This document shows positions 10,404 to 21,209 of a stretch of 64,000 bases of DNA, in pieces. The stretch's first letter is position 1. Each line of letters begins with the position of its first letter. The DNA is taken from positions 379,913,792 through 379,977,791 of the forward strand of contig NC_053035.3 of the NCBI RefSeq assembly GCF_002575655.3, written 5' to 3'. The stretch is from Aegilops tauschii subsp. strangulata (Eukaryota > Streptophyta > Magnoliopsida > Poales > Poaceae). The translations under genes were made by a program, and so were the position numbers. Under the pieces are notes generated by a model, which did not search any database, was not told the DNA's origin, and saw nothing but the letters and a program-made list of their open reading frames with translations.

Positions 10404-12587
10404 ATGGCGTCTAGCAAGGGAAATTACCACCGTAGAGGTCCTTACTTTGATGGTACTAATTTTGCTAGTTGGAAACATAAGATGAAAATGCATATTCTTA
10501 GATATAACCCCGTCGTTTGGGCTATTGTGTGTATTGGCTTGCAAGGTGAATTCTTTGATGGGAGAGAACCGAACCGTGAAGCTACCGCGGAAGAGTTGAA
10601 GATGCTACAATACAATGCTCAAGCTTGTGATATCCTCTTCAACGGATTGTGCCCTGAAGAATTCAACAAAATCAGCCGTCTTGAGAATGCAAAGGAAATT
10701 TGGGATACTTTGATTGATATGCACGAAGGTACCGACTCCATCAAGGAATCCAAATTGGATGTGCTTCAAAGTCAACTTGACAAGTTCAAAATGAAGGATG
10801 GTGAAGGTGTCGCTGAAATGTACTCTAGGCTTGCTCTTATCACAAATGAGATTGCCGGCTTAGGAAGTGAAGAGATGACCGACAAATTCATCATCAAGAA
10901 GATCCTAAGAGCTTTGTATGGAAAATATGATACCGTGTGCACATTGATCCAAATCATGCCCAATTACAAAGATCTCAAGCCAACGGAAGTCATTGGAAGA
11001 ATTGTTGCTCATGAGATGTCACTCAAGGATAAGGAGGAGCTCCACAACAAGTCAAGTGGTGCTTACAAAGCCTCATGTGAAGCTCTCACGTCATCAAGTG
11101 AGAAACAAACCTTCAATGAAGAATTGAGCCTAATGGTGAAGAACTTCAACAAGTTCTACAAGAGTAGGAGCAAGGAAAGAAGTTCCAAGTCAGTGTCCTA
11201 CAATGACAAAAGATCTTCTAGTCGTGAGCGTAATTGCTACAATTGTGGAAGACCCGGACACTATTCCAATGAGTGTACGGCACCCTACAAAAGAAGAGAA
11301 GATTCTCCAAAACGAAGAAGTAGAAGAGAAGAATCACCATCAAGAGAAAGAAGGAGTAGAGATGATTGTTATGAACGAAGAACATCCCCGAGAAGCAAGG
11401 ATTCGGAAAGGAAGGACAAGTCATCAAGGAGCTACACAAAACGAAGACATCAAGCTCATGTTGGTGAATGGGTATCCGGCTCCGACTCCGACAATCACTC
11501 CGAGAGAAGCTATCACTCCGACTCCGAATATACTCAAGATGAAGGTGTTGCCGGTCTAGCACTTGTGTCTACCAACTCCTACGACATATTTGATTCACCA
11601 AATGAAGGACTTGGAAGATGCTTCATGGCTAAAGGCCCAAAGGTATCACACCCTGAGTATGTTGATTTCAATAGTGATGAAGATGACTTGTTAGGTGATG
11701 ATGATTCACTTGTTGACAACTCTAGTGATGAATACTATGATGAAACGTCAATTAATCATGCTAATCAAGATAAAACGAATGACAATGATAAGGAGAAGAT
11801 TGAGCTCCTAACTAAATAACTAAACACTCTTAAGTTAGCTCATGAAACTATCTTAGGAGATCATCGAGAACTTTTAAGGACTCATGAGAAGTTACGCTTT
11901 GAAAAGCTCAACCTTGAGCAAGAACATGAGTTTTTAAAAGCAATCAATGATGATCTTCGCAAGAAAAGTTCTTCTTACATTGCCAAGCGTTTACTCTTAT
12001 CTACTTACATGCCTCAAGTCAAGTCTAGTAACAAGAACAAGAAAGATTCTTCCTCTAGTAGTAACAATAATCATGCTAAACCAAATGTTGTTGCTTCTAG
12101 TAGTTCTCTTGATTACACTAATGATTCTCTTAGCCAAGTTACACTTGAGCAAGAAAATAGCTTATTGAAGGGAGTTATAGAGAAAGGTGTTTACAAGAGC
12201 CTTGCCGGGAGTAAGCAATTCAAGGAAATTGTACGCAAGCAAGGAAGGCACCGGAAGAACCAAGGTGTTGGTTTTGAACGAAAGTTCAATGCCAATGGAG
12301 TTGAGTGGGAAGAAGATCAATACCCCAAGACGATATTTGTTCCTCAACAAGAGAAGTATGATCCTACTTCTTTCAAAGGGACACAAGATCAAGATGATCT
12401 TCCACCACAAGACCACAAGCAAAAAGGCAAGGATAAGCTTCAAGAGGAGATTGATGCATTTGAAGAAGCTCCTAAGGCCTTGGTCAAGTGGGTTCCCAAG
12501 ACTACATCAAGTTCTACTTCATCAAGTACAACTACAACTCCAAGGATTCCCATCAAGATGATGTGGATCCCGAAGAAGAAGAACTAG
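10404..12587 (+). pseudogene. gag: gag of the SIRE-like Copia element, one internal stop
   Basis: One continuous frame of 728 codons from ATG 10404 to TAG 12585-12587, interrupted only by TAA at 11817-11819. Residues 1-60 resemble the DUF4219 gag start (GPYFDGTNFASWKHKM). Residues about 60-230 are a UBN2-type Copia gag core. A CCHC zinc knuckle (CYNCGRPGHYSNEC) lies at about 278-291, followed by a basic Arg/Ser/Glu-rich tail and an acidic region (GDDDSLVDNSSDE). After the stop the frame continues with a coiled-coil-like stretch and a Lys/Ser-rich end. Gag packages the element RNA into particles. It starts 74 bases after the PBS. Autonomous relatives have pol downstream; here none follows, so function would need proteins from elsewhere. 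The single stop looks like a late substitution. The lineage is inferred from gag type. Confidence 0.82.
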
Positions 12588-13465
12588 AGAGTTCTTGAGG
12601 GTGACTCCGCCAACATACTTCACTCTTATCATTTTGGCAAGAACAAGTGCAATCAACTTCCACATCTTGCACTAGTTCAAGGAGTCACAAACCCTCTTGT
12701 TGGTAAGACAAGGGACAAGGTAACCTAATGCTCTCATAGACATCATCTTGTGTGTGTGCATCACTCTATGTCTATGGATATCCTTGTTTGTTCCTTGTGG
12801 GACTAACCCGTGTAGGTATTGAAAGTGCAACTCACTCCAATGGATTGCTCCAAATGATCTACATCAACATTGAGCATCCACATCTTCAACACCTACATGA
12901 AGTCATCATCGACAAAACCCAAGGTTAGTTCATCCCTCTTAGGGGGGATCTCACATCTAGGGGGAGCTTTACTCAAAGAATTGAGCCAAAGCAACTCTAA
13001 TAGTGTGAACACAACAATGCTTTATGTAAAAGTGGTAACCCTGCTTGTGCTTAAACGATGAGTATGACCTATGATCAAATGTTCTCATTTGACTCCTAAG
13101 TCAATATACTCATATATAGATGACCTAGTCATCGCCAATTGCTTGATAGATGCTAGAAGTGTTTGTGCATGCTTTGTCACATATTTCATTTGCCATTTTA
13201 TTGTGTGAGCATGTTGGTTGCATAATTTACTCATTTGAGGACATCCACTTGTAGCTTTGATTGTTTGGTTTCTTTTCTTTTGCCAAGTGGATGGACAAGA
13301 ATGCCTAAGAACCTTCTCTAGCTATCTATGCTTTTCTTGTCTCAAACTCTATTCATGCTATATCACAAAGTTTGATCAAGTCAGATTCGAACCACTCTGT
13401 GTGAGGAGCACTCAGAGTTCCCGATTCGTCATAGACTTAAACTTCCAAAACCTCTTTGTGTGTTT
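12588..13465 (+). other. Region where pol would be expected; no pol remnant
   Basis: About 880 bases with no protease, integrase or RT motif in any frame. It holds two polypurine stretches (near 12944 and 12960) resembling the element's PPT, and an exact copy of the LTR-start 12-mer TGAAAGTGCAAC at 12820-12831. Confidence 0.6.
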
Positions 13466-13629
13466 CGGTCTGACCGATTTGAACTTTTCGGTCATACCGA
13501 GATCACTAAGTTGATCTAGGTTTTCAATCTTGGTGCAACCGATTTGAACTTTTCGGTCACACCGAGTTGCAGTAACTGCTTGCAGTAATGCATCTCGGTG
13601 CCACCGAGTTGTTCCACTCGGTCACACCG
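13466..13629. promoter_or_regulatory. Second phased CGGT-N3-ACCG array, upstream of an internal TATA box
   Basis: Six sites start at 13466, 13489, 13531, 13554, 13596 and 13619; spacings 23, 42, 23, 42, 23, i.e. a two-site unit repeated every 65 bp. The N3 centre varies (CTG, CAT, GCA, CAC, GCC, CAC) while the arms hold. Confidence 0.75.
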
Positions 13630-13640
13630 ACAGGGTCAGG

Positions 13641-13650
13641 CTATATATAT
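13641..13650 (+). promoter_or_regulatory. Candidate internal promoter TATA box
   Basis: CTATATATAT preceded by CAGG, 12 bases after the second array, mirroring the LTR layout (array, then GGCTATATATA). It lies about 700 bases before the downstream ORF. A leader with a C-rich segment follows. Confidence 0.5.
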
Positions 13651-13830
13651 CCACGGGCCAAAATTTGGAAATTTTTCCGAAACCCTTCGCCCGCGCACAG
13701 CCTGCTCTGCCTCTTCGGGTCTCCGGATCGTCCTCCTCGTCGCCAGCGACCTCCCACCACTGGTCTCCGCCACCGTCAACGGGATTCTACTCCGTTGTTA
13801 TCGCCGTAGCAAATCCATCGCTGCATTACG

Positions 13831-14321
13831 GTATGGATTTGAACTTTGTGCTATTCTTAACTCCGATTCCTAGCACATTGCATTGCCATGAATCATGCCA
13901 CGTTTGAAATCTTCCTATCCAGCAAAACTACTCCATAGATTAGTTTTGGATTGAAAATTTAGGGTTAGGTTTCCGCCGAATTCATATTGGACCGACCGAG
14001 TTGTTGAAATCGGTCTCACCGATTTGGCTTAGGCCATTGCACAAGCGATTTTCAGTCTGACCGAGAATTGCAAATCGGTGTGACCGAGTTCGATTCTTTG
14101 TGAAACCCTAGCAGTCTCGGTGCCACTGAACTGTGACTCGGTCTGACCGAGTTCACTAGTTTAGGTTCCAAAAGCTACTTCGGTATCACCGAGTTCACAA
14201 ATCGGTAGCTCCGAAATGCTTTCTGTGGAAAACTAAAACTAAGTTTTTGACTAAATCTTTTGCAAAAACCTCTATGCTTTGTGATGCTCATCTACTCTAC
14301 CTCATCTACATCTATTCACAG
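13831..14321 (+). other. Putative leader intron of the downstream ORF
   Basis: A donor-like ACG|GTATGG at 13831 and an acceptor TCTATTCACAG ending at 14321, with a pyrimidine-rich run before it, bracket 491 bases just upstream of the ATG at 14345. Inferred from consensus only. Confidence 0.35.
13988..14213. promoter_or_regulatory. Third phased CGGT-N3-ACCG array
   Basis: Eight sites (three or four degenerate) start at 13988, 14011, 14053, 14076, 14118, 14139, 14181 and 14203; spacings 23, 42, 23, 42, 21, 42, 22. It lies downstream of the internal TATA box, inside the putative leader intron. Confidence 0.72.
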
Positions 14322-14344
14322 GGTCTGCTGTCAGAGTTTGCATC

Positions 14345-16428
14345 ATGTCAGATCAGAGTGACAGTCAGAACAAGTCTGAGGAGCAAGTTCATATGAGTGA
14401 GGGCACTAGTCCCTCTAGCCGTTCTGATGAGGGTAGTAGAAGCACACCCAGCAACTTGCCAAAGGCAGCCACCAGGGCAAGAAAGAAGAGAACATCTGAT
14501 TCAGAAGATGAGGACTATGTGGCTATTGAGGATGAGGCCACTTCAAAGAAGAAGGTGCTGAAGAAGGAATATGGCACAGCTGCTGCAACAAAGCCTGGAC
14601 TAAAAACAAAGGCTCCAGCAAGAAGGGCTCCAATGTCAAAGGCCAGAGCCTCAATTGTTGAAGCCTCAAAGTCAACAATGGAGTTCACTCTTGAACCCAA
14701 AGAAACTGGAGATGGCAAGAAAAGGAAGGAAGGGTCAGGAAGACCATTGCCAGAGTCATTGGCAAGCCCTCCATGATGAGAGATCCATCTGATGATGAAG
14801 AAGAAGAGGAAGAGGATGCTGCACCAGCTCCTAAAGCTCAGAAGTTAATGGGAGATGCTATAAGATCAGGGGCTGCTCCATCTAAGCCCAAAGATGGTCC
14901 CAAGGCTGCTGCTCCTAAGCCCAAGTCTGCGCCTAAGAGGAACACCGGGAATATTTCAGCTGCAGAGAAGAACAAGGCCCCAGTGTCTGAAGCTGTTGAA
15001 GAAGATGAAGATTCACTTGTCTTGAGAAAGTTGAAGCCCAAGATTCCTGATCATAATGATGCTCATCCAGTTGCAGAAGATATGAAGCTCAGGAAGGATG
15101 CAGGTCTGAGACTGTGGAGACAGACTGATCCCTATGCTGTTAGAATTAGAACTGCAGTGGACTACAGGTTCCACACTAAGGAACAACAAGATTTCTATGA
15201 GATAGTGTTGCTTGACAAGAAGCCCATAGTATGTGACATGAGATGGATTGACTGGGAGTACATCAGGAAGAATGAAGAGCACTATCCAGGAGAGTATGAC
15301 ATCTTCCATGCTTGTGGAGTAGATGACTTTGTTGGCCAGAAGCTCACCAAGTGGAATGATGAGCTCATTATGCAGTTTTACTCCACAGCTCATTTCTACC
15401 CAGATGGGAAGATAGTCTAGATGTCAGAGGGTACAAGGTACCAATCATCAGTTGAAGAATGGTCTGAGTTGATTAATGCTCCAAAAGAGAATGAGGATGA
15501 CTTGGATGTCTATGCCAAGAAGAAGAAAGACCACAACTCTATGGCTCACATGTACAGAGAGATCCCAGATGCTGCACTAGAGACACATAAGTTTGGATCT
15601 GTACATTACCTGTTGTCAGGATTGCCTACTATCAACTGGATCTTAAGGCACACTTTGCTGCCCAAGTCAGGTGATCACAAGATGATCAGAGGCCATGCAA
15701 TCAACTTGCTGCATATATTTGATGTGCCTCGGAAATTCAAAGTCATGAGCCTGATTGTGGAAACAATCAAAAGGACTGTTGCTGATCAGAAGAGGAGTTG
15801 TGGGTATGCCCCACACATTCAGGAGCTCATAAACTCCAAGATGGGCACAGGCACATATCATTTGGACAAGGAGCACCTGCCCATCTACCCTGATTATGAA
15901 GACAACACCATTGTGATGGATGAAAATGAACCATCATCTGTGCAAGCACAAGAGAATAAAGAGAAAGCAAGGGCCAAGAAAGCTGCTAAGATGCCAACTG
16001 CTGAAGAGGCATCTCAAGTGCTTCTGAAGAGCAAGCAAGACCAGCTTAGCTACTTGATTGCCTCCACCTTGAGGATTGAGAAGGGCTTGGCCACCCTGAC
16101 TCAAAACCAGGAGAGCTTGGAGAGAATCATGGAGCAGAAGTTTTATGCTCTTGATGTGAAGGTCACTGAGATCCAAACTACAGTTGAGCAACTTCAGGAG
16201 GATATGGAGGAGAAGAAGGGCAAGTCTACCACAGATGCTTTTGCTAGAGTGCCCAGAGGTCAAAGATCTGCTGCAGTGCCTGTTCCAGACATCAGAGCTA
16301 CAGCATCAGCACCAGCAGCAACAGCTCCAGTTCCACCTCCAGCGGCTACTCCACCCGCTCCAGCTACTTCATCTGAACCTTTCGTCCTTGGAGCCATCTC
16401 TACACCATCACATGAAGACCAAGTCTGA
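14345..16428 (+). pseudogene. Downstream accessory ORF (putative plant transposon protein type), two breaks
   Basis: The frame starts at ATG 14345, changes frame around 14735-14755, continues to TAG at 15418-15420 and resumes in the same frame to TGA at 16426-16428. The product has a Ser/Glu- and Lys/Ala-rich disordered N-terminus with an acidic run (DDEEEEEED), then a globular region (about 15050-15900) resembling the putative plant transposon protein family (Transposase_32-like; the name is from memory). Next come a long heptad-rich coiled coil (about 16010-16220) and a Pro/Ala-rich tail. I see no signal peptide or membrane segment, so an envelope role is not supported although this is the env-like position of SIRE elements. 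Its own TATA box and array lie upstream. Function unknown. One frameshift and one stop suggest recent decay. Confidence 0.7.
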
Positions 16429-16945
16429 GAGTCGTTTAGCACTATGCATTTTTGTGAAATTTTTGGTAACTTGTTGCCAAAGGGGGAGAAAAATGTATAT
16501 ATCATAGGCTTCAAGAGAGAGAGGGTTGCTTTTGATCTCTCTTGTCTTTTTATTTTGGTGGTTGAACTTCGTTTGTGTGTGTTTGCTTGATACTTTATGC
16601 CTTTTGTGAGATACTTGGATGATCATGTGTTTGATCATATGCTATGCTACATTAATGCTTGTTGGATGATATTATCTCTTATATCCTCATATGGTCATTC
16701 ACTTTGCTGGTGATGAGTGCATGTGTTTAATTATTGTCATTTTGAGCGCTCCACCAAGATGTATGTGACATGGAAGAGTAACCCATGATCCTAACTGATT
16801 GTGCATTTGCAGTCCAAAGCAAATTTTAAATAATGCACAAATTTAGGGGGAGCTCTTACTTTTCACATACTTCTCAAAGCGACGATGTTTTTCAATCTTA
16901 TTATCATTTGTCGAAGCTTTGATCTATATGTTGTCATCAATTACC
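16429..16945 (+). other. 3' untranslated region of the SIRE-like element
   Basis: No coding frame. Contains purine-rich blocks AAAGGGGGAGAAAA (16480) and TTAGGGGGAGC (16842), similar to the true PPT; several such blocks are usual in SIRE-type elements. Confidence 0.6.
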
Positions 16946-16959
16946 AAAAAGGGGGAGAT
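16946..16959 (+). other. Polypurine tract of the SIRE-like element
   Basis: AAAAAGGGGGAGAT directly before LTR2. Confidence 0.85.
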
Positions 16960-17319
16960 TGAAAGTGCAACTATCCCTGGGTGGTTTTGGTAATTCCTAA
17001 CAACACATATCTCATTGAGCTAATGCTATTTCAAGATAAATATTTCAGGAAAGCTCAATGATTGGCATGGCATGGATGAGAAAAGTGGACCCCTCAAAAT
17101 GCTAAGGACAAAAGGATTGGCTCAAGCTCAAAGCACAAGACTCTACATTTTCTGTTTTAGTGATCCAAGATCACATTGAGTCTATACGAAAAGCCAATAC
17201 TATCAAGGAGGGATGAGGTGTTGCTTAATGGCTTTCTTGCTCAAAATGCTTAGTGATATGCTCCAAAGTCCTCAACTACTTTCTCACATCCACATATGAC
17301 CCAAACCAAAAATCCAACT

Positions 17320-17651
17320 CGGCCCCACCGATTCTTTCTATCCGGCGCCACCGAGTTCAGATGTCATAGCCACTACCACAAACCTTAGTCAAATCGGTCT
17401 CACTGATAGGGATCTCGGTCTCACCGAGATGGGATTGTAATCTCTCTGTTTCCCTTCGTAACGTTTCGGTCAAACCGAGATGAGCGATCGGTCCCACAGA
17501 GTTTGTGTAATCGGTCTCACCGAGATTACGTTATGCCCTAACCCTAACCATATCGGTCCTACCGAGTTGACATGTCGGTCCCACCGAAAATCCTAACGGT
17601 CACATTATTTGCTAAATCGGTCCGACCGAGTTTCAGGATTGGGTCCCACCG
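17320..17651. promoter_or_regulatory. Phased CGGT-N3-ACCG array, LTR2 copy
   Basis: Sites start at 17320, 17343, 17395, 17416, 17467, 17489, 17512, 17554, 17576, 17597, 17618 and 17641, with the same spacings as LTR1. Some arms differ between copies (17395 is intact where 9209 is not). Confidence 0.75.
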
Positions 17652-17693
17652 AGATTGGTAAGTTGTGTGTAACGGTTAGATTTTGTGTGGAGG

Positions 17694-17703
17694 CTATATA
17701 TAC
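17694..17703 (+). promoter_or_regulatory. TATA box of SIRE-like LTR2
   Basis: Same CTATATATAC as LTR1, about 43 bases after the array. Confidence 0.6.
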
Positions 17704-17848
17704 CCCTCCACCCACTCTTCATTCGTGGAGAGAGCCATCAGAACATGTCTACACTTCCAACATACATTTTCTGAGAGAGAACCACCTACACTTATGTTGA
17801 GGTCAAGATATTCCATTCCTACCATATGAATCTTGATCTCTAGCCTTC

Positions 17849-18351
17849 TGATACGTTCATTTTGCATCATGCTTTTATATCGATATTTATTGCATTATGG
17901 GTTGTTATTACACGTTATGTTACAATACTTATGGCTATTCTCTCTTATTTTACAAGGTTTATCATGAAGAGGGAGAATGCCGGCAGCTGGAATTCTGGGC
18001 TGGAAAAAGAGCAAATATTGGAAACGTATTCTGCACAGCTCCAAAAGTCTTGAAACTCCACGAAAGTCATTTTTGGAATTTATAAGAATTATTGAGCGAA
18101 AGAAGTACCGGAGGGGGCCCACACCCTGGCCAGGAGGGTTGGGGGCGCGCCCTCCCTTACTGGGCGCGCCCCCTGTCTCCTGGGCCCCCTGGTGGCCCTC
18201 CGGTGCCCCTCTTCTGCTATATGAAGGCTTTTACCCCGAAAAAAAAAATCATAAGCAAGCTTACGGGACGAAACTCCGCCGCCACGAGGCGGAACCTTGG
18301 CGGAACCAATCTAGGGCTCCGGCGGAGCTGTTCTGCCGGGGGAACTTCCCT
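17849..18351 (+). mobile_element. Athila LTR1, 5' piece
   Basis: Matches the start of LTR2 (36525) with about a dozen substitutions. A TATA-like CTATATGAA lies at 18218. It breaks off at the CACTA insertion; 18349-18351 is the CCT target duplication. Confidence 0.88.
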
Positions 18352-18381
18352 CACTACAACAGGATAAAGCTTTGGTAACAC
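18352..18381 (+). repeat. CACTA left terminal inverted repeat
   Basis: The first ten bases are identical to the reverse complement of the right end; the next twenty are partly conserved and end in the shared GGTAACAC. Confidence 0.9.
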
Positions 18382-18740
18382 AGTGTTGTGTTACTATAGG
18401 CCCAAAACAGCGTTACAAGGTCACATAGTAACACATTTTGAAACGTGTTCCATTAGACCGTGTTACTAAGTGGTGTCCACTGTCACATATAGTAATTGTT
18501 ACCATATCTTAAAAATTGTGTTACAATTACGTTATAGTAACATGCATATTATGTGTTACCAAAACACGTTGGTAACACATTTTGGTTAGTATAGTAACAC
18601 TATAGTAACACACATTTTGTAGCCATAGAACATTGTGGTAACATGTTTTTGTAACTATAGTAACACAACTTGTAACATAATATTCAAATATCATAACACA
18701 ACACTGGTAACACATTTTGTAACTATAGTAACACTACTAG
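18370..18740. repeat. CACTA left sub-terminal repeats
   Basis: More than a dozen copies of GTAACAC/GTGTTAC in both orientations, often joined to ACTATAG or ACATTTTG. Such clusters are binding sites for transposition proteins in characterised CACTA elements. Confidence 0.75.
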
Positions 18741-20870
18741 ACTAGTATGGCAACATAATTAATGTATTTTTTATTTATTAACCACAAAGTTGATAGCCAT
18801 TTTTTGGAATATGCATCTATGAATCACTACAATTGCTCAAATGGTTAATTATTCTACTGTGATGCTTGGCGCCATTAAAATGATAGAGAAATTGAAGCCC
18901 GACACATACAAAAATTGAAAATATCAAGGTATTTATTATGAATATACAAGAGTGTAGGATACATATGCATTACAATAAATAAATACCAATGTTATTGGTT
19001 GAACAACATATCATTCATATCAAATTTACAATAGAGAACACGTCTATGGAGAATATTACACCATAGCATTTGTATCAATTCGACCAAAGAAAAAGATGTT
19101 CTGACTGCTATTACATTTTTCAATCTATCAATGTAAAGTACGGTTATTGCTAAGTAAAATCTTCTAATTATATTTGCTTCTTTATCCAACAGAATAATTC
19201 AGCTCCAACTCAATTATGCTTCTTTCGAATCTGCAAAAGATAAATGGACCTTATAGATTAAATGTACACAAATATAATTTTGGAATATGGAAGAAAAGAC
19301 TCCAACTTACAAAAGCTAAAGGTCGGGCAATTAAGTATCCTAAGCAAAAGCATGACCAATTCTCTTGCAATCAGAAACTTACCTTACTAACTCCTCATTA
19401 TCCAGAATAGGTTCATCTATGCACACAAGTGCAAAATTGGCACCTAACTAAATATCACCAACCTTAGTTTCTAGATGAATACTCCAAATAGTAGCATATG
19501 CAGCATTCCGCTGGTTTGGATATGTTAAAGTCTTTAAAACTACTTTGGATGCAACCTATATTATGATCAATATTATTATTCAACGACAATGATAACAGAA
19601 TTTGCATGAACAATATTTCAATGGATACACATGGCCATAGTTCGGGAAGACTATTATGACCATTCACTTCCTTAGGGATAGACATTCAGGCTGCAAGTGG
19701 GACTAATGGAGGAATACCCACACCAGCACGCATGTGTTATGCGGGTGTTTGTGGGCAGCCCACAATCAACCATGCTGCATCTATTTTCCCAAATAATCTC
19801 ATTTAATCCCATAGTAGTAAACTGCCACGCTATTGTATTAAGCTATTGTAGTAAACTGATATGTGGTAAGCAACCACAAAAAAAGAGTTGACACAATTCT
19901 ACTTAGCTCGTGTACAAATCAAGACTAACTTGTTGTATCTGGACATTAGTTGAACAAAGCAGCACAAACAACTGTCAATCAAGTCACTACATGAGCAAGC
20001 ATATGAAAAGTGACGCCCAGTGCAAAAAAATTAGAGTGGCTGAGCAAAAGCATCATCATACTGTTGAGAAATCAGGAGCAGAGCATCTGTGTTGTGCTGT
20101 ATGTGTGTGCTTGTTGTTGTGTTGGGCATGTGTCTGTGTATGTGCTTTCTAGTACCTAACCAAAGTACCCGTAAGATGTTTTCTAACAGTAGACATTCCA
20201 TGGCAAAGTTATGAAGAATATAAACATTCTATACTAATTGTCAACAAGCACGTCCATATGACTGCATAAACATATACCTGGAAACCAGAAGCCATGATTA
20301 CAGTGGCTTTAAGCAGCATGGAATTGATATGCATAAGCCCTTGAGGCATCGACACTAACCGAGCTCCCCGCAAACATTCTGTAAGAGTAGAATGATAAAT
20401 AACTTGAGGCAGAAATAGATGTACATCCAAAAGCTACAGACTATAAGCACGCAGTAAAATCACATATTCAACAAATTTGGAATTAAATGTAGAACCTATT
20501 TTGCACATAATGTAACCAGGATGGATACTTGGTAAAAGGTGATGGTATCTTACATTTACCTAAATAAAAAAGTAACCAGGACGGGTACTTGGTACAAGGT
20601 GATGCTATCACCCATTTGATTATATCAAACTAGCAGATGAGACTGAGATACGAGAAATATAAGAATTAAAGTGGAATGAATATACAAGCATCTGCTATAT
20701 TTTCATAGTGATTATTGGGATGTACTACACTATGATGATCATATATTTAGTAGAACCCTTGCCATGAAAAGCACTATGTATTACACCTACATTACCCGTG
20801 AGTAAAGTAGATGTCCGTGTTGCTCTTCATAATCTCTACTACCCAATCTGATGGACGTAGTTTGCCGAGA
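18741..20870. other. CACTA interior, AT-rich, no gene
   Basis: Only short chance frames. A near-duplicate phrase (GTAACCAGGA...GGTACTTGGTA, about 20513 and 20573, offset 60) and a TG-rich stretch near 20095-20150 are the only local structures seen. Confidence 0.5.
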
Positions 20871-20879
20871 GCAACACTA

Positions 20880-20901
20880 GGCAAAGGCGCCAGCCTTTGC
20901 C
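20880..20901. repeat. Perfect hairpin with TTTGCC arms
   Basis: GGCAAAGGC and GCCTTTGCC separated by GCCA: a 9-bp perfect stem. TTTGCCG motifs of this type are common in grass CACTA sub-terminal regions. Confidence 0.6.
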
Positions 20902-21209
20902 GAAGTTGACACTCAGTAGACCTATTTAGCTGAATTAAAAAAATTGCACAGTTATTCAGGTATGTATGTGTACGTCACAGTTTGAGAGTATTAAAGTATG
21001 TACGGATATGTGACGAGTATTCGCATATGTACATCTCCACCACGGGAAAAACACGTACTACTATTATTACCAGGAGAATCAATTAGCAGCAGGCATGTAC
21101 CCTCGACGCCGACCTCGCATCTTGTTCCCGTTTACACTAGTACACATACAAGCAAGCAACCTGCTGGATGGATTATTGTGGAAGCTAGCTTACATATGGA
21201 TCGATTCCT

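Larger units (their letters stand above)
8774..17848 (+). mobile_element. SIRE/Maximus-like Copia retrotransposon lacking pol
   Basis: LTR1 8774-10319, tRNA-iMet-like PBS at 10321, Copia-type gag, a long leader-like region, a second ORF at 14345-16428, PPT at 16946 and the first 889 bases of LTR2 (16960-17848). LTR2 is interrupted by the Athila element at 17849, so its end lies outside the window. No protease, integrase, reverse transcriptase or RNase H is visible between gag and the second ORF. The gag type, LTR style and downstream accessory ORF point to the SIRE/Maximus lineage; the family name is uncertain. Confidence 0.82.
16960..17848 (+). mobile_element. LTR2 of the SIRE-like element, first 889 bases
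   Basis: Aligned with 8774-9662 it shows about 23 substitutions by eye (2.6%) and no large indel. It stops at CCTTC (17844-17848) where the Athila element starts; the next bases in LTR1 (CCCAAGTTGC) should reappear beyond the window. Confidence 0.88.
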
